Positions 24,465-34,470 of a stretch of DNA of 64,000 nucleotides are shown one piece after another. Positions within the stretch are counted from its first letter, which is position 1, and each line of letters begins with the position of its first letter. Location of the stretch: positions 3,058,501 through 3,122,500 of the forward strand of contig NZ_PEFF01000001.1 of NCBI RefSeq assembly GCF_002754375.1, written 5' to 3'. The translations under genes and the position numbers were made by a program. The notes under the pieces are model-generated. The model was not told the origin of the DNA, searched no databases, and saw nothing but the letters and a program-made list of their open reading frames with translations. Origin of the DNA: Variovorax sp. 54. GTDB taxonomy: Bacteria; Pseudomonadota; Gammaproteobacteria; Burkholderiales; Burkholderiaceae_C.

Positions 24465-25079
24465 ATGCGAACCCCCGCCCGATTGTCGACGCTGCGACAT
24501 TGCGCCACGGCCTTTTCCCTCGTGGCGGGCCTCGCGGCAGCCCTCCCGGCGGGTGCCCAGACCGCCCCCGCCGCGCCCGCGGCAGCAGGCGCCGCCGGGT
24601 GCCCGGCCATCCTGCAACACAGCTTCCCCCGGCTGCAAGATGAAAAGCCCCAGGACCTTTGCCAGTACTCCGGCAAGGTGGTCCTGGTGGTCAACACGGC
24701 CAGCTTCTGCGGCTTCACGCCGCAGTACAAGGGGCTGGAGGCGCTGGACATGAAGTACCGCGCGCGCGGCCTCGTGGTGCTGGGCTTCCCGTCGAACGAT
24801 TTCTCCCAGGAATCGGGCTCGAACAAGGAAATCGCCGACTTCTGCGAAAGCACCTTCGGCGTGAAATTCCCGATGTTCGCCAAGTCGGCCGTGCGCGGCA
24901 CCGACGCCAACCCGCTGTTCAAGCAGCTCGCGCAGGCCTCGGGCACGACGCCGAAGTGGAACTTCTACAAGTACCTGATCGGGCGCGACGGCAAGGTGGT
25001 GCAGGCCTGGTCGAGCATGACGGCACCGGACGAAACCGGCTTCGTGACCGTCATCGAGAAACAGCTCGGGCCAAATTAA
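24465..25079 (+). CDS. periplasmic glutathione peroxidase-family protein
   Basis: A 204-aa thioredoxin-fold peroxidase with an N-terminal signal peptide (cleavage after PAGAQ, about residue 32), so it acts in the periplasm. The catalytic tetrad is Cys82 (NTASFCGFT), Gln115 (in NDFSQES), and Trp165-Asn166 (KWNF). Cys127 in FCEST matches the resolving cysteine position of thioredoxin-dependent members. The extra N-terminal cysteines (C46, C66) are unusual for the family. AGGAG precedes the ATG at 24465; the much longer upstream open frame is antisense to the ferritin-like gene and is not used. Confidence 0.9.
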   Translation: MRTPARLSTLRHCATAFSLVAGLAAALPAGAQTAPAAPAAAGAAGCPAILQHSFPRLQDEKPQDLCQYSGKVVLVVNTASFCGFTPQYKGLEALDMKYRARGLVVLGFPSNDFSQESGSNKEIADFCESTFGVKFPMFAKSAVRGTDANPLFKQLAQASGTTPKWNFYKYLIGRDGKVVQAWSSMTAPDETGFVTVIEKQLGPN

Positions 25080-25103
25080 GACTGATCAGTTCACAAAAAA
25101 CGT

Positions 25104-25125
25104 ATCGGTAATATTATTTGCCGAT
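25104..25125. promoter_or_regulatory. AT-rich dyad upstream of the lipid-modification operon
   Basis: ATCGGTAA and TTGCCGAT pair over 8 bp (one G-T) around TATTAT. It starts 25 bp after the peroxidase stop codon. There is no U-tract, so an operator is more likely than a terminator. The 25080-25371 gap also holds a 30-nt pyrimidine tract (25289-25318) and no convincing gene. Confidence 0.35.
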
Positions 25126-25288
25126 GCGCACACTGCACCGTGAACTGCACGTCACAAACGTTTACCACTCGACGGGGAACCGTGCGTCAAAACCCGCGCT
25201 CATACTTGGCGTGGGCGGCCAAGGCCCACAGGTTTTCATGTTGCGAGGTCTTCCGGGCGCCTGCCGTCCGGTTGAAATCCCGAGGCGA

Positions 25289-25318
25289 TTCTTCTCCTCC
25301 TCCCTCCCTCCCTCCTTC
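25289..25318 (+). repeat. 30-nt polypyrimidine tract
   Basis: An uninterrupted run of C and T with a TCCC/CTCC repeat lies 53 bp before the ATG of the FAD oxidoreductase gene. Pure pyrimidine runs of this length are rare in otherwise balanced GC-rich sequence. It is part of the probable leader of the operon. Confidence 0.6.
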
Positions 25319-25371
25319 GTGTCGGGGCGCCTCGCAGCATTTTTGTCTTCCCGCCGGAACCGGGGCTTGCG

Positions 25372-26727
25372 ATGACGCAGCGCCCCCCAGGCTCCTCCGG
25401 CCCTCCCCGCATCGCCGTGATCGGTGCCGGCATCTCCGGCCTCGCAGCCGCCCACGCGCTGCGCGATACGGCCCACGTCTCCCTCTTCGAAGCCAGTGAC
25501 TACTTCGGCGGCCATGCGCACACGGCCACGATCGAGCTGCCGCGCTCGGCGCACGACGCCACCCGCGTCGCGCACGGCGTGGACACCGGCTTCCTGGTCT
25601 ACAACGAGCGCACCTACCCGCAGCTGATCCGCCTCTTCGCCGAGCTGGGTGTGGAAACGGCCGCCTCGGACATGTCGTTCTCGGTACAGGCGGTGCGCGA
25701 CAACGGCCGGCCGCTCGAATGGAGCGGCAGCCACCTGGGCACCGTGTTCGCCCAGCGGCGCAACCTGCTCGACGCCCGCTTCCTCGGCATGCTGCGCGAC
25801 CTGCTGCGCTTCAACCGCCTGACCACGCGCATCGCCGAGGCGGGCACCGAGAGCGAACTGACCCAGCCGTTGGGCGCCTTCCTCGACACCCACCGCTTCG
25901 GCACCGCGTTTCGCGACTGGTACTTCCTGCCGATGATGGGCTGCATCTGGAGCTGCTCGACCACGCAGATGCTGGCGTTCCCGGTCGCGACCATGATCCG
26001 CTTCTGCCACAACCACGGGCTGATCCAGATCGCGAACCGCCCGGCCTGGCGCACGGTGCGCGGCGGCTCGCGGCATTACGTGGAGAAGATCGTCGCCGGC
26101 CTGCCCGATGCGCGCCTGCGCACGCCGGTGCGGCGTATCGTGCGCGACGACGACGGCGTGCGGGTGTCGACCGACGCAGGCACCGAGGTGTTCGACCAGG
26201 CGATCCTGGCCACGCACACCGACCAGTCGCTGGCCCTGCTCGGCGACCCCGATCCGGCCGAGCTGGCGGTGCTCGACACGATTCGCTACCAGCGCAACCA
26301 CGCCGTGCTGCACACCGACGCGTCGGTGCTGCCGCACCGACCCTCGGCCTGGGCCGCCTGGAACTACCAGCGCGCCGCCACGGGCGACGACGAGGCGGGC
26401 CGCGTCTGCCTGCACTACCTGCTGAACAAGCTGCAGCCGCTGCCCTGGGAACAGCCGGTGATCGTGTCACTGAATCCGGTCGGCGAGATCGCGCGTAGTC
26501 GCGTCATGGCCGAATACGACTACGACCACCCCGTGCTGGACCTGGGCGCGATCCGCGCGCAGTCCGAGGTGCCCGCGCTGCAGGGCCGGCGCCGCACCTG
26601 GTTCGCGGGCGCCTGGATGGGCTACGGCTTCCACGAAGACGGCCTGAAGGCCGGGCTGGCTGCCGCCGAGGGCGTGCGGGCACGGTTGGCCGGCGGCGAG
26701 GCGGCCCCGGCAAGGCGCGCGGCATGA
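25372..26727 (+). CDS. FAD/NAD(P)-dependent oxidoreductase of a lipid-modification operon
   Basis: A 451-aa flavoprotein of the amine-oxidase-like superfamily. The dinucleotide-binding motif GAGISGLAAA is at residues 18-27, and an FAD-contacting C-terminal segment (WFAGAWMGYGFHEDG) is near 415. PMMGCIWSC and a HYLLNKLQPLP stretch are typical of the subgroup that sits beside DUF1365 and cyclopropane synthase genes. By family knowledge, these flavoproteins take part in making modified, for example methylated or furan, fatty acids. The next gene overlaps by ATGA. No clear ribosome site is seen before the ATG. Confidence 0.88.
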   Translation: MTQRPPGSSGPPRIAVIGAGISGLAAAHALRDTAHVSLFEASDYFGGHAHTATIELPRSAHDATRVAHGVDTGFLVYNERTYPQLIRLFAELGVETAASDMSFSVQAVRDNGRPLEWSGSHLGTVFAQRRNLLDARFLGMLRDLLRFNRLTTRIAEAGTESELTQPLGAFLDTHRFGTAFRDWYFLPMMGCIWSCSTTQMLAFPVATMIRFCHNHGLIQIANRPAWRTVRGGSRHYVEKIVAGLPDARLRTPVRRIVRDDDGVRVSTDAGTEVFDQAILATHTDQSLALLGDPDPAELAVLDTIRYQRNHAVLHTDASVLPHRPSAWAAWNYQRAATGDDEAGRVCLHYLLNKLQPLPWEQPVIVSLNPVGEIARSRVMAEYDYDHPVLDLGAIRAQSEVPALQGRRRTWFAGAWMGYGFHEDGLKAGLAAAEGVRARLAGGEAAPARRAA

Positions 26728-27530
26728 CCTCTCCGGCGCTGGCCGTGCCGCACCTGGGCTTCGGCGAAGTCCGGCACACGCGCCTGCGCCCCGCGCACCA
26801 CGCCTTCGTCTACCCGACCTTCTTCCTGATGCTGCCGATGCGCACCCTGCGCGCGCACGGCAGCGCGCAGTTGGCGCTGAACCGCCCGGCCGCACTGTCG
26901 TTCCACGACACCGACCACGGCGACGGCCGCAGCCCCGCACAGGGCGGCGCGCTGGCCTGGCTGGACGCGCTGCTGGCCGAGCACGGCATCGACGACGCCG
27001 ACGGCGAAGCCTGGTTGCACTGCTACCCGCGCGTGTTCGGCTACACCTTCAAGCCCGTGAGCTTCTGGTACTGCCACGCGGCGCAGGGCGCGCTGCGCGC
27101 CATCGTGGTCGAGGTGAACAACACCTTCGGCGAACGCCACTGCTACCTGCTCGACCAGCCCGACTACGGCGTGGAACTGCGCGCCGCGAAGGCCTTCCAC
27201 GTGTCGCCGTTCTGCCGGGTCACGGGCGACTACCGCTTCCGTTTCTTCATCGATACCGCGCGCACGCGCACGGTGGTGCGCATCGACCACGACGATGCCG
27301 ACGGCCCCTTGCTGCAGACCAGCGTGAGCGGCGAGCTCGCGCCGCTGAGCCCGGCCCTCGTGCGGCGCGCGCTGTGGCGCTACCCCGCCATGACCGTCGG
27401 GCTGATCGCGCGCATCCACTGGCAGGCCGCGAAGCTGTGGCTCAAGCGCGTGCCCTTCATCGCCAAGCCGGCACCGCCGCTTTCCCTCGTGTCGCGCGAC
27501 ACCCCTTCCTCCCCGCAGCAGCACCCATGA
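26724..27530 (+). CDS. DUF1365 family protein
   Basis: A 268-aa protein of unknown biochemical function, starting inside the stop codon of the oxidoreductase gene. Family signatures are HHAFVYPTFF, CYPRVFGYTFKPVSFWYC and VEVNNTFGERHCYLL. It almost always occurs between a flavin oxidoreductase and a cyclopropane-synthase-like methyltransferase. It is probably part of the same lipid-modifying pathway. There is no signal peptide; a short hydrophobic segment near 215-230 may contact the membrane. Confidence 0.88.
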   Translation: MTSPALAVPHLGFGEVRHTRLRPAHHAFVYPTFFLMLPMRTLRAHGSAQLALNRPAALSFHDTDHGDGRSPAQGGALAWLDALLAEHGIDDADGEAWLHCYPRVFGYTFKPVSFWYCHAAQGALRAIVVEVNNTFGERHCYLLDQPDYGVELRAAKAFHVSPFCRVTGDYRFRFFIDTARTRTVVRIDHDDADGPLLQTSVSGELAPLSPALVRRALWRYPAMTVGLIARIHWQAAKLWLKRVPFIAKPAPPLSLVSRDTPSSPQQHP

Positions 27531-28771
27531 CACCGACCACCACCACCGCCCCGGGCTTCCCCCTCGCGCTGCCGCAGGACGCACCGCGCGCCGCGCGCAC
27601 CGTGCTCGGCCTGCTGCAGCGCCTCACGCACGGCTCGCTCACCGTGCGGCTGCCCGACGACTCCGTGCGCCACTTCGGCGCCGCGCCCGGCAGCAGCACG
27701 CTCACGACCTCGCTCACGCTGCGCAACTGGGAGCCCTGCCGGGCCGCGCTGCGCTCGGGCGACATCGGCTTCGCCGAAAGCTACATCGCGGGCGACTGGG
27801 GCACGCCGAACCTGGTCGAACTGATGCAGGTGGTCATCGCCAACCGGCGCGCGCTCGAGGACGTGGTCTACGGCCACTGGCTCGGCCGCCTCGCGTACCG
27901 GCTGCGGCACCGGCTGAACCGCAACAGCCGCACGGGCAGTGCGCGCAACATCCACGCGCACTACGACCTGGGCAACGCCTTCTACGCGGCCTGGCTCGAC
28001 GAGACGATGAACTATTCGGCCGCCTGGTTCGAGGGCGACCTGGCGCGCCCGCTGCCCGAGGCGCAGCGCGCCAAGGTGGCGCGGGCGCTCGACCGGGCCG
28101 GCGTGAAGGCGGGCGACCGCGTGCTCGAGATCGGCTGCGGCTGGGGCGCGCTGGCCGAGATGGCGGCGCGCGAATTCGGCGCCTCGGTGACCGGCGTGAC
28201 GCTGTCCACCGAGCAGCTGGCCTATGCGCGCGAGCGCACCGCGGGCCTGCCGGTCGACCTGCGCCTGCAGGACTACCGCGACATCAGTGACGCGCCCTTC
28301 GACGCCATCTGCTCCATCGAGATGGTCGAGGCCGTGGGCCGCGACTACTGGCCGGCCTACTTCCAGGCCGTGCACCGCCTGCTCAAGCCGGGCGGGCGCG
28401 CCTGCGTGCAGACCATCGTGATCGACGACCGGCTGTTCGAGCGCTACATCGGCGCGACCGACTTCATCCAGCAGTACATCTTCCCGGGCGGCTGCCTGCC
28501 CTGCCCGCGCGAGTTCCGGCGCGCCGCCGAGGCCGCCGGGCTGGAGGTGGTGAACGAATTCGCCTTCGGCGCCGACTACGCCGAAACGCTGCGGCGCTGG
28601 CGCGAGCGCTTCCTTGCGCAGCGGGCCACGGTCCTGCAGCAGGGCTTCGACGAACGCTTTTCGCGCATCTGGGAGTTCTACCTGGCCTACTGCGAGGCCG
28701 CGTTCCTGCAGCAGAGCACCGACGTGGTGCAGTACACGCTGCGCAAGCGGCCCACACCGCCGGCCGGCTGA
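27527..28771 (+). CDS. cyclopropane-fatty-acyl-phospholipid synthase family methyltransferase
   Basis: A 414-aa SAM-dependent enzyme that transfers a methyl(ene) group to unsaturated acyl chains of membrane phospholipids. HYDLGN at 145-150, MNYSAAWF at 161-168 and the SAM-binding EIGCGWG at 201-207 are family hallmarks; the Q-Y-I-F-P-G-G-C-L-P segment near 315 is also conserved. It starts within the stop codon of the DUF1365 gene. The true product (cyclopropane, methylated or furan acid precursor) depends on the neighbours and is not readable from sequence. A terminator follows. Confidence 0.9.
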   Translation: MTPTTTTAPGFPLALPQDAPRAARTVLGLLQRLTHGSLTVRLPDDSVRHFGAAPGSSTLTTSLTLRNWEPCRAALRSGDIGFAESYIAGDWGTPNLVELMQVVIANRRALEDVVYGHWLGRLAYRLRHRLNRNSRTGSARNIHAHYDLGNAFYAAWLDETMNYSAAWFEGDLARPLPEAQRAKVARALDRAGVKAGDRVLEIGCGWGALAEMAAREFGASVTGVTLSTEQLAYARERTAGLPVDLRLQDYRDISDAPFDAICSIEMVEAVGRDYWPAYFQAVHRLLKPGGRACVQTIVIDDRLFERYIGATDFIQQYIFPGGCLPCPREFRRAAEAAGLEVVNEFAFGADYAETLRRWRERFLAQRATVLQQGFDERFSRIWEFYLAYCEAAFLQQSTDVVQYTLRKRPTPPAG

Positions 28772-28785
28772 CAACGCCCATGAAA

Positions 28786-28805
28786 AAAGCGCCCTCGGGC
28801 GCTTT
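28786..28805. terminator. bidirectional terminator between convergent operon and GST gene
   Basis: AAAGCGCCC/GGGCGCTTT arms surround a CTCG-type tight loop, with A-run before and TTT after. It lies 14 bp after the methyltransferase stop codon and 6 bp before the GST stop codon. Confidence 0.88.
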
Positions 28806-28811
28806 GTCGTT

Positions 28812-29423
28812 TCAGGGCTGGGTGTCGATGAAGCTCGGCCGCAGCATGAGCTTGTCATACAGCTTGGCCAGATTGGCGTGCTCGCCGCGCCAGTCGATTT
28901 CGGGAAAACGCAGCCCCAGCCAGCCCAGCGCGCAGCCGACCGCGATGTCCGACAGGCTCAGGTGGATGCCGCTGCAGAAGGGCTTGTCGCCCAGGCCCTT
29001 GGCCATGGCGGCCACGCCGGCCTCGACCTTGACGCGCTGGCGCTCGATCCAGGCGGCGCTGCGCTCGCCGTCGGCGCGGCCGGTCCAGGTGGCTTCGAGG
29101 CGCCAGAGCACGCCGGCGTCCATGACGCCGTCGGCCAGCGCTTCCCAGGTCTTGACCTCGGCGCGTTCGCGGCTTTGCTGCGGAATGAGCTTGCCCACGG
29201 GCGACAGGGTGTCGATGTACTCGACGATGACGCGCGAGTCGAACATCGCCTCGCCGCCTTCCATGATCAGGCACGGCACCTTGCCCAGCGGATTCGAGTG
29301 GGCGATCGTGGTGTCGGCGGACCAGACGTCTTCGATCACGAACTGGTAGTCGAGCCGCTTTTCGGCCAGCACCACGCGCACCTTGCGCACATAAGGACTG
29401 GCGGCGGATCCGATCAGTTTCAT
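28812..29423 (-). CDS. glutathione S-transferase family protein (YibF-like)
   Basis: A 203-aa protein with an N-terminal thioredoxin-like domain (SAASPYVRKVRVVLAEK, with Ser at the usual catalytic position, then NPLGKVPCL and the glutathione-binding DSRVIVEYID). A helical C-terminal domain follows. Length and motifs fit the YibF branch. Substrates are unknown. It is convergent with the lipid operon and divergent from purB. Confidence 0.9.
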   Translation of the reverse strand: MKLIGSAASPYVRKVRVVLAEKRLDYQFVIEDVWSADTTIAHSNPLGKVPCLIMEGGEAMFDSRVIVEYIDTLSPVGKLIPQQSRERAEVKTWEALADGVMDAGVLWRLEATWTGRADGERSAAWIERQRVKVEAGVAAMAKGLGDKPFCSGIHLSLSDIAVGCALGWLGLRFPEIDWRGEHANLAKLYDKLMLRPSFIDTQP

Positions 29424-29533
29424 GAAGGCTCTCTCCCCATCGTCTGTTAACGTTTGTTCGCAGGCATTTTAGGTGAACGGAAAAAGACGCCGCCCGAATC
29501 TCCCCGCGGCACGACCCGCCGGCGGCCGCCTAA

Positions 29534-30922
<1,389 letters not shown>

Positions 30923-31064
30923 GCTTCCCCCGCGACGATCCGCCGGCCCGTGCTGCCCACGGCCGGTGCGCTTCGTTCGCTGCTCGATCCCCCCAGCCAA
31001 CGTGCCCCGTGTAGGGCATGCCAGCCGACAACCCTGACGGGACGCTTCCACGTCCCCGTTGTTC

Positions 31065-32186
31065 ATGCTGCGCGCCCCGCTGAGACGCCACTGGCTCACG
31101 CTCCACCGCTGGATCGGCCTCACGCTCGGTCCGCTGCTCGCCCTCACGGCGCTCCTGGGCGCCGTGCTGGTCGTGGCGCTGCCGCTCGACCGCGCCGGCC
31201 ATCCTGAGTTCTTCTCCGCGCGCAGCCACGGCACGGCCGTGGCGCCGCTGGAACCGCTGCGCCAACGCCTGCTGGCCGAATTCGGCCCCGACGCCAACCT
31301 CACGCTGCGCCCGCCGCGCCAGCCCGGCGACACGCTCTGGGTGATGGTGCGCGGCCCGTGGGAAGGCACGCTTTACCTCGACCCGGCCACGGGCGCCGAA
31401 CAGGGCCGCCGCGGCACACACGAAGGCGCCTACAACCTGCTGTTCGAACTGCACAGCAGCCTGCTGCTGGAAGACACGGGCAAGGGCATCCTCGCCATCG
31501 CCGCGCTGACGTACCTGTGCCTGCTGGTCACCGGCGTGGTGCTCTGGTGGCCGACGCGCTGGCCGCCCTCGCTGCGCATCGTGCTGAACCGCGGCCTGCT
31601 GCGCGGGCTGTTCGACCTGCACCGCACCGGCGGCGCCGTGCTCGGGCTGCTGATTGCGGTGTCGGTCTTCACCGGCGCCTACATGGCCTGGCGGCCGCTG
31701 GGCGGTTTCATCTCGAGCGCGCTCGGGCAGGCGCCTGCCAAGGCGCCGGTGGTGCCCAAGGGCACGTCCACGGGCCCGCGCCTGCCGCTCGACGAACTCG
31801 TCGCCCGTGCGCAGGCGGTGTTTCCGGGCCAGCCGATCGGCTACCTGCAAGTGCCCGGCCGCACGGACCGGCCGCTGCGCGTGCGCTTCCGCCTTGCCGA
31901 CGACCCGCACCCGAACGGCATCGGCTCGGTGTGGCTGCATCCGGTCACGGGCGAGGTGCTCGGCGTGCGCCGCTGGCAGGACATGGATGTCGGCAACGGC
32001 GCGGTGGTGCTCATCTATCCGCTGCACACCGGCGTGCTGGGCGGCGTGGTGCACGAAGCGATCACCGCGCTGCTGGGCCTGGCGCTGGCCGGCCTCGGCC
32101 TGAGCGGCGTGTGGCTCTGGTGGCGCCGGCGCGCCGTGGCTGCGGCCGCGCGCAGCCACGCGCTGTCCCGCGGTACGGCGCCCTGA
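31065..32186 (+). CDS. PepSY-associated transmembrane protein
   Basis: A 373-aa inner-membrane protein with the four-helix PepSY_TM arrangement: a helix at about 20-45 (LTLGPLLALTALLGAVLVVALP), a pair around 140-215, and a final helix near 325-350 ending in a basic tail. Extracytoplasmic PepSY-like segments lie between. Such proteins are commonly encoded next to TonB-dependent siderophore receptors and are thought to help reductive iron release or uptake. The receptor gene follows 72 bp downstream. The start could also be the TTG two codons earlier (31059). Confidence 0.87.
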   Translation: MLRAPLRRHWLTLHRWIGLTLGPLLALTALLGAVLVVALPLDRAGHPEFFSARSHGTAVAPLEPLRQRLLAEFGPDANLTLRPPRQPGDTLWVMVRGPWEGTLYLDPATGAEQGRRGTHEGAYNLLFELHSSLLLEDTGKGILAIAALTYLCLLVTGVVLWWPTRWPPSLRIVLNRGLLRGLFDLHRTGGAVLGLLIAVSVFTGAYMAWRPLGGFISSALGQAPAKAPVVPKGTSTGPRLPLDELVARAQAVFPGQPIGYLQVPGRTDRPLRVRFRLADDPHPNGIGSVWLHPVTGEVLGVRRWQDMDVGNGAVVLIYPLHTGVLGGVVHEAITALLGLALAGLGLSGVWLWWRRRAVAAAARSHALSRGTAP

Positions 32187-32258
32187 GCACCCCTGGCACA
32201 CACATTCAGGCAAACAAACAGACAACAACGCTTTCGACAACCAGAGGAGGAAAAAACC

Positions 32259-34424
32259 ATGTTCAAGAAAACAAAAACCGCCGCCATCGTGATGGCGCTC
32301 TTTCCCATCAGCTTCCAGAGCTTCGCAGCCGACGCCGAGCCCGGGGCCGATCCTTCGAAGTCGCTCGAGGCCATCACGGTCACCGGCGACTGGCTCGGCT
32401 CGCCCAGCGAGACCAAGGTGCTCGAGCACGCCGGTGCGCGCAGCATCGTCGAGCGCAAGCAGATCCAGGAGAGCGGCGCCGCCAGCGTGCGCGACGTGCT
32501 GCGCCAGGTGCCCGGTGTGCAGGTGCAGGAAAGCAGCGGCACGGGCGGCAGCGACATCTCGCTCAACGTCGGCGTGCGCGGCCTGACCTCGCGGCTGTCG
32601 TTCCGCTCCACCGTGCTGATCGACGGCGTGCCCGTGGCCTACGCGCCCTACGGCCAACCGCAGCTGTCGCTGGCACCGGTGTCGCTGGGCAGCCTCGAGG
32701 CGGTCGACGTGGTGCGCGGCGCGGGCTCGGTGCGCTACGGCCCCCAGAACGTGGGCGGCATCATCAACTTCGTGACGCGCTCGATCCCGAAGCAGTTCGC
32801 GGGCGAAGTGGGCGTGGGCGTCGAGAGCGCCAGCCACGGCGGCGGCACCAAGACCACGCCCACCCTGTTCATCGGCGGCACCAACGAGAACGGCCTGGGC
32901 CTGGCGCTGCTGTATTCGGGCACGCACGGCAACGGCTTGCGCCAGAGCAACGACAAGACCCGCATCGACGACCTGATGCTCAAGGGCGCCTACCGAATCT
33001 CGAAGACCGACGACATCGCCGTGACGCTGCATCGCTTCGAAGGCAGCGCCAGCATGCCGGGCGGGCTGACCACCGCGCAGTTCGCGGCCAACCCGTTCCA
33101 GTCGGACCGCCCTTTCGACGAATTCAGCGGCAACCGCACCGACGGCTCGGTCAAGTACACGCACAACGACGGCGTGAACAAGTTCGAGATGCTGACCTAC
33201 TACACGGACTCGTTCCGCGGCAGCCACCTCGAGCAGGAAGGCTCGGGCAACAGCGCCGGCCAGCGCCGCCTCACGGCCGCCCCGCGCCACTACAAGACCT
33301 ACGCCTTCGAGCCGCGCTACTCGCGCCTGATCGACTCCGGCAGCGTGGTGCAAGAGATCAGCGTCGGCGCGCGCTACCTCAAGGAAGAAGCCTCCGAGGT
33401 GGCCACGCGCAGCAGCTACTACCGGCCGCGCCCGGGCTTCGATGCCTACTCGCTGGCCCAGCCCACGTACCAGTTCAGCAAGGGCGGCACGACGGCGCAT
33501 GCGTTCTACATCGACGACCGCATCGACTTCGGCAACTGGACGGTCACGCCCGGCGTGCGCTACGAATCGATCCGCTCGCACAACGACGTCTTCAACATGG
33601 CGAGCGGCCGGATCACCAGCGCGATCTATCCGAAGATCGACTCCAACGAGGTGCTGCCCACGCTGTCGGTGCTCTACCGCATGAGCGAGCGCTGGTCGGT
33701 GTTCGCCAATGCCGGCGTGTCGTTCGGGCCGCAGCAGTACGCGCAGCTCGCGCAGTCGACCAGCGGCCTGCATCCCGAGAAGGCCAAGACCTACGAGGTC
33801 GGCACGCACTACAAGGGCGAGGCCTGGAGCGGCGAACTCACGCTGTTCAACATCAACTTCGACAAGGAGCTGCAGCTGGCGCGCTCGATCACCGGCGAGG
33901 TCAGCCAGTGGACCGACCTGGGCGCCACGCGCCACCGCGGGCTGGAGTCGGCGCTGCGCTACGACCTGGGCAGCCTGAGCGACGCGCTCAAGGGGCTGTC
34001 GGTGTCGGGCACCTACACGTACACGCAGGCGACCTCGAAGGCCGGCGCCTTCGCCGGCCGCGACCTGCCGTTCTACTCGCGCCAGGTGGCCACGCTGGGC
34101 GCGCGCTACGAGCGCGGGCCGTGGACGGTCAACGCCGACGTGTACGCGCAGTCGAAGCAGCGCTCGCCGGGCGCGCCCGACGACGGTGCGAGGTACATCA
34201 CGCTGGAAGATTCGACCGGCCGGCTCGGCGACATCCCCGGCTACGCCACCATGAACCTGCGCGCCGCCTACGACTTCGGCCCGTCGCTGAGCCACCTGAA
34301 GCTGGCCGTGGGCGTGAAGAACCTGTTCGACCGCCGCTACTACAACCGCTCGGTCGACAACAACGGCGGCAAGTACGTGGGCCAGCCGCGCACGCTGTAC
34401 ATGCAGGCGTCGCTGGCGTTCTGA
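32259..34424 (+). CDS. TonB-dependent outer-membrane receptor, FecA/siderophore type
   Basis: A 721-aa receptor. Signal peptide is residues 1-24. A TonB-box-like ITVTG is near residue 40, followed by a plug domain at about 50-165 (GARSIVERKQIQESGAASVRDVLRQVPG, split by the conserved RDVL). The rest is a 22-strand barrel ending in the aromatic C-terminal residue of ASLAF. A strong AGGAGG ribosome site precedes the ATG. With the PepSY gene upstream this looks like a ferric-siderophore uptake pair. No Fur box was recognised upstream. The ligand is unknown. Confidence 0.92.
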   Translation: MFKKTKTAAIVMALFPISFQSFAADAEPGADPSKSLEAITVTGDWLGSPSETKVLEHAGARSIVERKQIQESGAASVRDVLRQVPGVQVQESSGTGGSDISLNVGVRGLTSRLSFRSTVLIDGVPVAYAPYGQPQLSLAPVSLGSLEAVDVVRGAGSVRYGPQNVGGIINFVTRSIPKQFAGEVGVGVESASHGGGTKTTPTLFIGGTNENGLGLALLYSGTHGNGLRQSNDKTRIDDLMLKGAYRISKTDDIAVTLHRFEGSASMPGGLTTAQFAANPFQSDRPFDEFSGNRTDGSVKYTHNDGVNKFEMLTYYTDSFRGSHLEQEGSGNSAGQRRLTAAPRHYKTYAFEPRYSRLIDSGSVVQEISVGARYLKEEASEVATRSSYYRPRPGFDAYSLAQPTYQFSKGGTTAHAFYIDDRIDFGNWTVTPGVRYESIRSHNDVFNMASGRITSAIYPKIDSNEVLPTLSVLYRMSERWSVFANAGVSFGPQQYAQLAQSTSGLHPEKAKTYEVGTHYKGEAWSGELTLFNINFDKELQLARSITGEVSQWTDLGATRHRGLESALRYDLGSLSDALKGLSVSGTYTYTQATSKAGAFAGRDLPFYSRQVATLGARYERGPWTVNADVYAQSKQRSPGAPDDGARYITLEDSTGRLGDIPGYATMNLRAAYDFGPSLSHLKLAVGVKNLFDRRYYNRSVDNNGGKYVGQPRTLYMQASLAF

Positions 34425-34470
34425 GGCGCGGGGGTGCGCGGGAGGGCGTCGGGCCTACACTCGCGCACCC

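Noticed and set aside
25083..25104. TGATCA followed by CGTA as an RpoE/ChrR-type (ECF11) promoter for the lipid operon
   Set aside because: The spacing of about 12 bp is too short compared with the 15-18 bp expected.
25118..25375. An 85-codon frame ending in an ATGA overlap with the FAD oxidoreductase gene
   Set aside because: The overlap is suggestive, but it starts with TTG inside the dyad, runs through the polypyrimidine tract and has no recognisable composition or ribosome site.
30942..30966. Hairpin after purB as an intrinsic terminator
   Set aside because: The arms pair only with a bulge and no U-tract follows; too weak to annotate.
31000..31064. Fur box before the PepSY/TonB receptor pair
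   Set aside because: No AT-rich GATAAT-type repeats are present in this GC-rich stretch, although iron control would be expected.
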